DNA from: Trachythela sp. YZ-2020
Taxonomy: Eukaryota; Cnidaria; Anthozoa; Malacalcyonacea; Clavulariidae
DNA length: 64,000 bases
NCBI GenBank assembly: GCA_016169945.1
Contig: JADLSH010000273.1
Coordinates: 1,531,001 to 1,595,000, forward strand
Direction: 5' to 3'
Below the pieces are notes generated by a model. That model ran no database searches, was not told where the DNA came from, and saw only the letters and a program-made list of their open reading frames with translations. This document shows, piece by piece, positions 54,665-64,000 of this stretch. Position 1 is the stretch's first letter; each line of letters begins with the position of its first letter. A program made the position numbers and the translations under genes.

Positions 54665-57092
54665 TTATATAATATGTGGCCTTAGTGATGACTTAAATTG
54701 ACTCAGAGAATCAATGTCACTAACGGAATCGTCCAAGTTATTAAAGCCTTTCGAAGCGAGGTAGGTTGGTTTGTGTTTACCCCAGTTCGTGTTGACTTTC
54801 GGGAGATGGAGGTTGTTACAGGATCTTGTGCTGTGGGAATGGATGCTGCAGTTAGTTCTCAGGTTGAAGTTGAAATCGATCAGTCCATTAGTGCATTTGT
54901 AGATGAAGATACAACGATGTTTATATCTGCGAGATGAGAGAGTTGACCAGTGTAATGTAGCGAGAGCTTCGGTTGCTGAAGAAAGAGGAGGGAGATCTAG
55001 TATCAATTTAGCTGCTTTATTTTCCAAGGTTTGCAGGGAGTTCATAAGTTCAGAATTGTTTTTATCGCCCCAAATTACATCAGCGTAGTCGAATAGCGGT
55101 AGTATTGTCGAGGTATAGAAGATCTGTCTTGCATCCAGCGGTAAGAAATATTTCACACGGCGCAGCAATCCCAATCTTTGGTTGATTTTCCCCATTAATT
55201 TATCAATATGTTCATGCCAGGTAAGGTTCTCGGTGATCGTGATGCCCAGATATTTCAACGATTGTTCTTGTTTTATCGTCCGATTGCAAATAGAGATGTT
55301 AACGTTGGAGATGGATCTTAGGCGTTGTCTACCGCGAAAATGATGAACTTTGTCTTGTCATGATTGAGTGTAAGAAGGTTGCTGTTTAGATAACAGGAAA
55401 GGGAGTGTAGGTCGGAGTTGAGTTTTGACTGAAGTTCGGAAATGCTGTCCGCAGAGTAATAAAGGAGTGTGTCATCAGCATAAAGTATCGACTTGCAGTG
55501 GGTCAAGCATTCAGGTAGATCATTAATATAAATAAGGAAGAGAAGTGGTCCAAGAATACTTCCCTGAGGGACTCCGACAGTTACTGGCTTGGGATGGGAC
55601 ATTTAATTATTGATCATGGTTACTTGGGTACGGTTTGATAGATACGAGCAGAACCAGTTGAGAACAGACGAGGTGAAGCCGATTGTTTTCAATTTCTCCA
55701 ATAAGATGGTATGGTCGACGGTATCAAAAGCTTTCCTTAGGTCGATAGAGACGGCACCAGTAATCTTTCTGTGATCGAGATTATCCAGTATCTGCTCAGT
55801 AAAATGTGCCAGGGCAATGGTAGTTGACAGTTTGGAGCGAAAACCGAATTGTTGGGAAGCTAGTAACTTGTGTTCTTGCAGGTAATTGTAAACTTGATGG
55901 TGGACGATTCGTTCTAGTAACTTACTCAAGGTTGGTAGGATGGTGATTGGTCGGTAGTTGTTGGATGAAGTTGGGTCTCCAGATTTGAAAATTGGAGTAA
56001 CTCTACCTTTCTTCCAGATGTCAGGAAATGAGCCATAGCGTAAGGAGAGGTTGAAAATTTTGGTCAAATATGGTGCGATTACACAGGCGGAATCTCTAAG
56101 TAGTTTAGCACTAATTCCGTCCAGACCAGTGGCTTTGTTAGTTCTTAATTTACTCAGTTCCTGCAACACAGACATTTCATTAACCTCTTTGAAATCAAAG
56201 GAATGGGGTGATGTAGCGGTGGTCTTATGCAATTTAGGTTTGAATAAATCTTTAATTTTGTTCGCAAGCGTGGACCCTATAGATGTGAAATAGTCGTTCA
56301 TGATTGTCGCGATGGAACGTGGGTCGTTTACCGGGACATTTTCACTGATAATACAGGAAGGAGTGGTTTTAGTTGGATTGCGAGAAGTGACTTCATTAAT
56401 TGTTTTCCAAAGTTCGGCAGGTTTATCTCTGTTGTCATTGATCAGATTTTGATAGTAGTTGGATTTACATATCTTAACTTGCTGGTTTATGAAATTCTGA
56501 AGATCGCGGTAGGTATTCCAGTGGTATTCTGAATTATACTTTTGTGGATGTTTTAAATGGAAATCGCGTTCTCGCATGAGGTCAAGTAGTTCAGAGGTCA
56601 TCCATGGTGCTGTTACGGTAGATTTTACTCTCTTAGTTTTCATAGGGGCGTGCTTATTGGCTGACTCAGAAAATGTTTCGCAAAACTTATTGGTAATTTC
56701 ATTAATATCATTTAACGAGTCAACGAAAGTCCAATCTGATTTTCCTAGATCATCGTTAAAATTGCTTTCATTGTAACGTTAAAATTGCTTTCATTGTGAT
56801 AATTAATGTCTCTATAACATCCGCCAGATTTAGGAAGTCCAGCTTTAATTTTGCAGTAAATAAGGGAATGATCGCTGATTGACAATGGAAGAACTCCGCT
56901 AGAAACAACGCGTGGATTATTGTTCACAAAAATCAAATCAATCATTGATTGCGTTTTTTCCGTGATACTTGTTGGTGACGTAACGATTTGTTCGCTCGAG
57001 TGAGCGCGCGCAAGTGTTTGCATGCGCGATCTGTTCGTTGAGCGTTGTTTGTAGTCGACATTACTAGAGGTCCTACGAGGCATTGGGAGCAT
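54665..57092 (-). pseudogene. Endonuclease C-terminus and reverse transcriptase, lightly damaged
   Basis: 57092-56745 is the endonuclease end, with S-D-H-S-L-I-Y. A 23-bp duplication (56754-56776 and 56777-56799) shifts the frame before the linker. 56643-55603 holds N-K-H-A-P-M upstream in frame, W-K-T-I-N-E-V, N-Y-R-P-I-T-I-L-P and I-D-L-R-K-A-F-D-T-V-D-H, and ends at TAA (55603-55605). In the same frame 55602-55318 has [10 protein letters not shown] and the catalytic Y-A-D-D. After one more frameshift 55258-54665 gives K-Y-L-G-I-T-I and the C-terminal domain. Few defects over 2.4 kb suggest recent insertion. Confidence 0.9.
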
Positions 57093-57176
57093 TCTCTAGG
57101 TAATTTAAATAGATAACATGTACAATAATGAATATTTCAATTTCAAACCAATGAAAAACGTAAAAAGAATCCTAAT

Positions 57177-60100
57177 TTACATTTTCCCTTTGAAAGCATT
57201 ATCTTGGAGCTTATCGCCAACTATTTTCATGTCATCGAGAGAGTCTAATTGCTTATCCAAGACATCCTCCAGCAGCTCACCACCAGAGGATGCTTTCGAC
57301 ACTCTCACCAATTTTCTCCAAGCTTAACGAGCACTGCTCTTTGAAAATCTACACAAAACGAAATAACAAAAGATAAGATATTTAACCAAAATCTTAATAG
57401 TCAAGACATATAATTTTAACGGACGTTACAGACCATAACTTCTTAACGTATAACTATACTCAAGATGCTTCAATTTTGGTGGTAGAGACACTTTAAGAGC
57501 TACTGTTAATTTAGGTGCATGAAATAACTACTCAAGAATGGATTACGGTAGGTATTGTTAAACATTTTATTGCACAAGGCTTCTTCAAAATTACTTTTAA
57601 GTTTTGGATGATCTCTGGTTGAATATATTTCTTTATTCTACTAGCTTTCGACTGTCAGTCTGCAGCCTTCGAAGTTTGTAAAGAATGTTACATATAGTTC
57701 TTGGGGTGATGCAATACTGAGCCTGAGTAACAGACGTCACATTTTGCTCGCTATGCAATACTTGAATTACTCACTTTCAACATTTGGGCTTCGAGCAAGA
57801 CTCTCTGAAGGTCTTGTTAAGTTCTCGTAGCCCTTACGTCCAGTTGATTTTGATGTTGATGGAACGCTTTGATTTCCTAAGTCATTTAAAATATTAAAAG
57901 GAAAAAATTGTAAACACTGTATTAATATAAACTTTAACATATTTAAAACTTGGAAAACTTGAAAACTTGGAATTTTGAACGATAATGGTAAATCTCAAAC
58001 ACGAAACTGAAGTCTACTAATAGTTGTCCAAACAAAACAAAAATACTGCAACTTTCGCGCATTAAACTTACATCAATATTGTCTTTCAGTATTAGCAATA
58101 CGACAACTTTTTAAATGGATGACCGAATGAGGATAAATAATTAATCAGTATACTATATAAATTACTATAAAAAATTCAACGTAATAGGTAACCTTGGCGC
58201 AGTGTATTTTGACTTAACCAAACACATATGGTAGAACACTTAGCAATCAATGGAGCAAGCCATCGTGAAGTGTCGTGTTCAAACAAAACCTATGTGTACA
58301 TTGTGTTCAGTCATGTAGTACAGTTGCTACAGTCAGTACAGTGGAATGAAACATGTTATCAACAGAACGTCTTAATACAAAGGAATGCAGTTGCTATTTT
58401 AGTATTTGCATTACTCACCTGGACCATTTGCAAAATTCGTTGTTACACTTGCTAAACCTGAACTTGAAGATAACAAACCTGAACTTGAAGATAACAAACG
58501 TTGGTTAAATTCAGCAGGCGACACACATTGTAAATCTTGGAGATCTACAAGAATAAAAATTATTACATAAATAACTGTAGCATCGATGTCCTACCATAGG
58601 GAGGAACAACCAAAACAGGATTACTAATGTTATTATGTTGTGTACTGCATATGCGCTACGACAAAGTATGTGTCATCAAACGTGCATGGTCTATAGCATG
58701 TCTTTAAAACTTACTGTAGAAATATGCATAAAATAGCACAGGCTCTAATTAGCAAATTGAAATGAGAAATGCCCCAGTTGCTAAGTACTCTAAGTGTAAC
58801 ATTATCAAGAATATTCAAGCACCAAAATCACTGTTTTCTTAACTAATTAAGAACCTGAACAAAACTTAGCTGACGAATTACCTTGAAGAGATGGATGAAA
58901 AAGCATTATTTTGTAAAACGTTTGGTTTGAACAATTGTGCGAGTTTTAGTGCCCGAATGTTTAAAATTATACTTTGATTCGTTCTTAATATGAGACGATA
59001 AATGATAAGTTTATGGGAATTATCTAATGTTATTGAAATAGTTATTTGTATAAATCATGTCATTGGTTCCATTAGGAAGCAAGGCCTGACAGTAAGCTTT
59101 GGTAACCGTTGTAATCTTCTCATGGAAATATAGCCAATGACTAGTTTTAATTCGTTCTTCATTTAGGCAAATGGTAAAAAACTTTAGCTCCATACTCGAC
59201 AGAAAAATATTTCTTTTCTATAAACTTACTTACTGTATATATAAATATATATTTATACATTGCTGACCATCTTTGAGCTTAGCAGTTGGGAAATCAGAGA
59301 GTGGACTAAAGAAAGTTCAATTCCCTTGAATACACACAAACATAAAATACTTACTGGCAGTGCTGTTGCGTTGCTGTGAAGCTGCTCTGGATTGTCCAGG
59401 GAGTTTTGGTGGCTTAGGAAAGGACAACGGAACACTAGCCTTAGCCGAATTGTTGCTTTCTTCATCAACAGAGTCACTTTCCTCACCATCTAAACGGGAA
59501 AATACCTATGTAAAAGCTTCGGAAGCAAGTCTGGATAGCTTAGCACAGCATACAAAATATGAAAACCCTGAAAAACTTCATTCTCAATTTCAACGTTTCA
59601 AAATTACAATCATAATAGTTATAAGGAGAAACTCCTTGATGTTTAAGTGATAAATAAAATCTTATTTTCTTACCCATTTCAGAATCTGACCCTCCCTGAT
59701 AAGGTCTTGTTTTCTCCGTTTACGGGAACATTCTTCTTCTGACTCCACAACATTCGATGTTTTTGTAGCTTTCTTAGAAGACTGCAATGCCTTTACATGA
59801 CCATCTGTATAATTGAACTTCTCTAAGAGGGATGGAAATATTGTAATAGACAAGTACCTGGGCACATGAACACCCTCGCGGGATATTTCTTCCATTTGTC
59901 CTTATCTGGAAGATCACCATGCTTGACCCTTTTATTGGCACGTGTATTTGGCCAATAACAACATAAAACCTACAATGAAATTAAACAAATTGATTGATTG
60001 AATTCTCTTGTTACGGGTTTATTCATTTAGTTGCTTACTACTTAGTTGGCTGTTGCTTAAAGGATTAAAACACAAATCCTTAAAAAAATAAATACTGTAC

Positions 60101-60219
60101 ATATGCTTGTTGGCTATATTCTTCCATGCCCTTACGCCATTACATGATTCTATCCAGCTTTCTCTCACAACGTCAACAGTCGTCTCTTCGGTAAATTCTA
60201 CGACAGCAAACTTATCCAT
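57177..60219 (-). CDS. Seven-exon gene, N-terminal FAVVEF/CYWP domain protein
   Basis: Exons (minus strand): 60219-60136, 59969-59858, 59822-59674, 59505-59355, 58544-58419, 57876-57775, 57322-57177. All introns are GT-AG and phases agree, giving 289 codons ending in TAA without internal stops. Exon 1 encodes M-D-K-F-A-V-V-E-F-T and S-W-I; exon 2 encodes C-Y-W-P-N and W-K-K-Y-P-A-R-V. This matches the N-terminal domain seen in many invertebrate hypothetical proteins, often with a DUF4806 or BEN C-terminus, as I recall. Exon 3 is basic (C-S-R-K-R-R-K-Q); exons 4-6 are serine/proline-rich; exon 7 ends in an acidic helix-like segment. The usual C-terminal domain is not evident. Function is unknown; a DNA- or chromatin-associated role is a guess. 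It lies downstream of a transposase-like pseudogene on the same strand. Confidence 0.7.
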
Positions 60220-60506
60220 CTAAAATATAAATAAACAGCTTTTAACTAAAGATTGTTAACTCATTAAACTGCAGTGCGCCCAACTTTGTTATCTTACTTT
60301 GTGTAACACCAGACAATTTTACTCGTCAAGGGGAAAGTGTTGGACATTAATGGGTTAATAGTAGGATATCAAATTCACCCATGTATTATTGCTTAACAAA
60401 AAAATGTGTTAGTACACAAAAATCAGAATTTATCTTACTTTTCTTCATGACAGTACATGAAGGACTGCCATGAATATTATTGTTTCTTCTCCTCCAATTT
60501 CAAACC

Positions 60507-62393
60507 TTATTGCATTTTTCTTAAAATGGACTGAAGGTACAACTTCACCCTCGTACAGCGACTGTTAGCTTTATAAACTCCAACAATTCGAGAATAACAG
60601 GAAGTGTCAAACAAGGCACTTAAATCTTCATAAACTCTGCACAGATTGACAGAGTTTCCATTCTTATTGTAATGGTTTGCCTTCTTCAAAGCCTCGCAAC
60701 AGAGACCGTCATTAAGTATGTAAGCATTATCAGGCTTCTTGGTTGACATTTCATGTTCGCACAGATTCTCTGAAGCTTACTACCATGGATCTCACTTAAT
60801 CTTTTTACAAATTGTGCAACAGGATGTTTTCCTGAACGAACCATCCTTTTCAATCTTGGCATATAATTCTCAAATGGAAAACTGCACCTACCATAGCCCC
60901 AAATTATTTTGCCTGGACAGCAAGATGAAGCATAGAATGGACATTATAGACCAAAAACTCCTTGCCATACAAAATCCTGCCCTTCTCAACAAAATAAACC
61001 AACAAATCACTGGCATACTCCCAGTTTGTGTCTACAAGTGATGGGCTTACTAATATGTTACTCGCAATGTTAAGGCTCATAAAATGGACATATAAGTCTG
61101 GCCTAAGGATTCCATCTAAGGCTATCTTACCGGTGTAAAGAAGGAATTGCCTAAATTCAGTCGCCTTCCACCTATCCACCTCTCTTAAGCAAAACTATTA
61201 GGAATAGCCACTTAAAGTGAATTAACCTATCACTTATTTCCTCAACTTGACGAGCAGAACTTAACGTTCCTTTCTCCCCTCATCCATATAAGTAATAGTT
61301 TCTTCATCACTCCAAAACTTAGCTGGTGCATCTAATCAATTGTAAACATGTCAATCACATCAATGGGCATCTGGCAAAATGGCGATTCAATATGATGGTG
61401 ATCACTATTTAATTGGTTTCGAAAAGCAGTATCAGTTCTTAGTTCAAGATTTCTGTTAATGGGATGAACAATCCTGCCAGTCCATTCACCTTTCTGGCTA
61501 TATTTATTACCGCCGAAGTATCCCGAATATAGAATACTGGGTTTGGTGGATAATCCAAGTAATATCCAGTCCATGTTCAAGAAGATGGTTAAGATAATTT
61601 ATTGTATCTTGTAAAAATTCTAGGTCAGTTGGTTTAGACGTACCATATGAAAGGGCAACAGGAAAAAAAGCAACAGGCTGAACATTCATTATCCCGCATT
61701 TATCGCACATTTATCCCACATTCATTATGGCCAAAGAGATGATCTGGAGCTCTTAAATGACAACCCATCTATATTAAGTGAAATCTTCAGCACAGTAAAT
61801 GCCCTTGGGTAGCTTTAAAACTGTCGCTGATCAGCTCCTCCTTTACAGGAAAGTACATATATTCCATACCAGATTTTTGGGTTGTGGGCACATACCTGTA
61901 TCTAACAGTTTTAGTTAAAGTTCTAGCTGACCCAGGCAAACCTGGCAAACTAAGTATTTTAAGCAACCTATCAGCAGTATTATTCTTCATTTGATAGACA
62001 TTCACCCACTCTGCCAAATCAACCCTTAGCTTGTCATTCAAATTGCAGCTTTCGTAGTCTGATGATGAACTACAATAACTTTCTTCCAAATCTATATGGT
62101 CAATATTTTCATTGCCATTGCAATTATTTGACCCGCTTCGGATATGGTTCTACCCACATCCTCTGTGTCAGATTTTCTAAACGGCTTGCATTACCCTGGT
62201 CATCAAAGACCGGGAGTATTTTAAGAATATCAGCTGGGTTTGGATTGTATGCATAACTGGTACTGTTCTTATACAATGCACGGGCTGCAGAGATCCACCT
62301 TCTCTTAAAACTAATTCTACTAGCATTGTTCATTTTTGGTTTCCATTGATAAGCTAAACATACAATAAGTACCTTTACCACAAATCTGTGCAT
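60507..62393 (-). pseudogene. Transposase-like gene, multiply broken
   Basis: Minus-strand pieces of one large protein in varying frames: 62089-61787 (D-L-A-E-W-V-N, L-L-K-I-L, S-A-R-T-L), about 61780-61735 (N-I-D-G-L-S-F-K-S-S, L-W-P), 61710-61560 (Y-G-T-S-K-P-T-D), 61560-61332 (G-E-W-T-G-R, L-R-T-D, P-I-D-V-I-D-M-F), 61179-60904 ([26 protein letters not shown]) and 60840-60507. This order is typical of a large family of transposase-related invertebrate proteins; I cannot name the superfamily safely (a Transposase_21/CACTA-like link is possible). Damage includes a 36-bp insertion near 61700-61735, a 30-bp hairpin-derived block at 61531-61560 and loss of C-x2-C cysteines. The role of 62393-62124 is uncertain. 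Confidence 0.65.
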
Positions 62394-62400
62394 GCATGTT

Positions 62401-62730
62401 ATTTATTGCCACTGCTACTGTAAATAAGTAATATATTATGCCATGGCCAATGATGTGGGTATATTTAAACATATACATTTTGTTCTTCAATTTATATTCA
62501 ATATATATTGTAAAACACATTTATACCATTAACCGCAAGAAGTTTATAATACATAAAGTATCTTCATACAGTATTTGTCTAATTTAAATACTGATCATGT
62601 AAAGGTACAGCAGCTGTATCCAGATATAAGTGCATGTGCCTATATCTGGGGGGCGCCTATATCCAGGGAAATAGGGTAGTATGAAAACGACTTGCCATAA
62701 ATTTAAGTGCATTATGGCTGGCACCCTGCC
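62401..62730. repeat. Direct repeat, copy 1
   Basis: Matches 63289-63565 in the same order and orientation: GCCATGGCCAATGA, CATATACATTTTGTTCTT, AGAAGTTTATAA, then GCGCCTATATCC/GCGCCTATGC and AATAGGGTAGTATGAAAAC. Identity is moderate with small indels. It begins at the 5' side of the transposase-like pseudogene, so it may be element-flanking sequence. Confidence 0.7.
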
Positions 62731-63288
62731 AAGGCAATCTATAATGGTAGAGGAAAAAGGTGGCCAGCTTGCACAGCAAGCGTGGTTGTGAGTTTTGTAT
62801 CACAACCATTTTGATTGGGAAGGGATTTTAATTGCTTCTTAACAAAAATTTCCCACAAAAAATCAAATTCCCTATTATATGAACCCACAATTAATTATAA
62901 CATTGATTATTGATAAGTGCATAAGCTACAACTCACAAGGGGTATTCATTTGAATGTGATTTTATTAACTTAGACATACAACAATTCTCTACGTATGGAT
63001 CAAATGAAGTTAACAATCCCCTATGCCAAGGGGGTTGTATTCTTCAATTACAACTATTTGCATTGAAGCACTGTACACGTCCCGTTAATATGAAATTATT
63101 TATTAAAACTTTTTATTTAAAGTTTTATGTTTTTGTATATTTAGAACCGATCGTAGTCTCAATTGTCACACTTTTAAAGGAGTTCGCAAGCTTCAACAAT
63201 AGTTACACACTGATATGTGCGATAAGTCAGACAATATGACATTTTTACTATTCTTCTCAAATGTATTCAAAAGACACAACAACAAAAT
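62731..63288. other. Spacer between direct repeats
   Basis: Non-coding. A small inverted repeat (GGTTGTGAGTTTTGTATCACAACC) lies near 62785. No gene recognised. Confidence 0.4.
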
Positions 63289-63565
63289 ATAAGTAATATA
63301 TTAAGCCATGGCCAATGACGCATGTACATATAAACATATACATTTTGTTCTTGTATTTATATTCAATTTATATTGCCAAACAATTTTACCACATTAACCA
63401 TAAGAAGTTTATAACACATACAGTATCTTGATACAGTACCCGTCTAATTCAAATTTTGATCTTGTAAAAGTACATGCACCCGTGGTCGGATAAAAGCGCA
63501 TGGGCCAATATCTGGCGAGCGCCTATGCAGGGGAATAGGGTAGTATGAAAACCGCTTGCTAACCG
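63289..63565. repeat. Direct repeat, copy 2
   Basis: Second copy of the 62401-62730 repeat. It stops about 50 bp before a foldback fragment. Confidence 0.7.
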
Positions 63566-63613
63566 GTAGCCAGGGTTGAACACTGACATATATAGCCGGG
63601 GATTTAACACAAG

Positions 63614-64000
63614 CTGAAACGTACATAGCTGTATATAATACCCATGAAATGACGGTGCAAAAGTCCTACGGATTTTGTTGTAGCTAACACTTAAAGGAAT
63701 CCAGAAAATACGGCAAAAATTAGCAAATATTTATTGTTTTTATCATAAATCATTAAAATACAATAAATATAATATATTTACTTGGGTTTCTGTGGCGGCG
63801 AAAGGAAATATCGACCACCCCCCTGTCAAGTAGCCCACGAGGAGTTTTCGCGAAGATTGCGCGTGACTTTCAAATTATTTTTAAACTTGTGTTTTTGATT
63901 CTGATCCTAAATGTGTTATGGGAGGTTTTTTACTTTCAAGTGCAACTAATGTTTTCAATTTTTCGATTGGGACTATTCTACAATGAAGTACTATTGGATT
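63614..64000. mobile_element. Foldback family F, third copy (cut by the window edge)
   Basis: From GCTGAAACGTACATAGCTG onward the sequence matches the right inner arm of the element at 29073-31612 (from about 30640), including GTCAAGTAGCCCACG and GAGTTTTCGCGAAGATTGCG. It starts inside the arm, not at the array, so the left arm and centre are missing here. The terminus must lie beyond 64000. Confidence 0.85.

Larger units (their letters stand above)
54159..57092 (-). mobile_element. Non-LTR retrotransposon (family N5), 5'-truncated, comparatively young
   Basis: The minus-strand element begins inside the endonuclease (57092) and keeps linker, RT, C-terminal domain, a 3' UTR with CCCCACTGAAAAACACAC, and an (AAAT)n tail at 54184-54159. 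Only three coding defects were found: a 23-bp tandem duplication, one TAA and one frameshift. A microsatellite (54348-54520) lies in the 3' UTR. It ends 85 bp beyond the last exon of the spliced gene at 57177. Confidence 0.88.

Noticed and set aside
59253..59489. 78-codon minus-strand frame starting M-V-R-K-V-T
   Set aside because: It overlaps exon 4 of the spliced gene in the wrong frame; the frame joined through the acceptor before 59505 agrees in phase with both neighbouring exons.
1..64000. Search for tRNA, rRNA, spliced-leader or snRNA genes
   Set aside because: No A/B-box pairs with a cloverleaf, rRNA core motifs or snRNA signatures were recognised by eye. A covariance-model scan would be needed to exclude them.

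Overview
The window reads as AT-rich nuclear DNA from an invertebrate animal. A cnidarian seems most likely, because it combines phase-1 EGF exons, several APE-type (CR1/L2-like) non-LTR retrotransposon lineages, a DIRS-type tyrosine-recombinase retrotransposon and abundant palindromic MITE-like DNA. That placement is inference. No bacterial operons, tRNA, rRNA or CRISPR arrays were seen. Host coding sequence is sparse and almost everything else is mobile DNA, much of it nested.

Host gene 1 is a large minus-strand gene seen as five single-domain EGF-like exons at 48106-47999, 33157-33035, 23034-22903, 21916-21794 and 5026-4895. All are phase 1-1 with GT-AG borders. The last four alternate between a normal 123-nt calcium-binding EGF exon and a 132-nt exon with eight cysteines, as if a two-exon unit had been duplicated. 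Intron sequence around the two 132-nt exons is also paralogous (about 4431-6650 and 22630-24270). The introns are swollen by the elements below.

Host-like gene 2 is a minus-strand, seven-exon reading frame of 289 codons (60219-57177) with consistent splice phases and no stops. It lies downstream of a broken transposase-like gene (62393-60507) on the same strand, and the two may form a two-gene locus.

Mobile DNA from left to right: a complex foldback element with inner tandem arrays and two nested MITEs (6756-10450); a 5'-truncated non-LTR element (about 10950-13266); a nearly full-length DIRS-like element (16814-21545); two damaged non-LTR elements plus an inverted RT fragment (24329-28648); an RT fragment split by a 2.5-kb foldback element (28700-31925, foldback 29073-31612); a minus-strand non-LTR element split by a related foldback (36976-42880, foldback 39203-41181); an apparent chimeric non-LTR element with tandem 5' monomers (42930-45975); small 3' fragments (4345-4425, 48170-48620, 49000-49503); a fairly young minus-strand non-LTR element (54159-57092); and a third copy of the foldback family running off the right edge (63614-64000).

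The most interesting observations are: N-terminal hydrophobic segments followed by 2A-like NPGP or DPGP motifs in four non-LTR reading frames, one an exact D-I-E-x-N-P-G-P match; shared 5' monomers on elements with unrelated RTs; a DIRS internal region that reads as the circular joint of the element ends; a likely lost tyrosine nucleophile in the DIRS recombinase; a family of long foldbacks; an eight-cysteine EGF variant; and a set of perfect hairpins, one sharing an exact 30-nt block with the transposase pseudogene.
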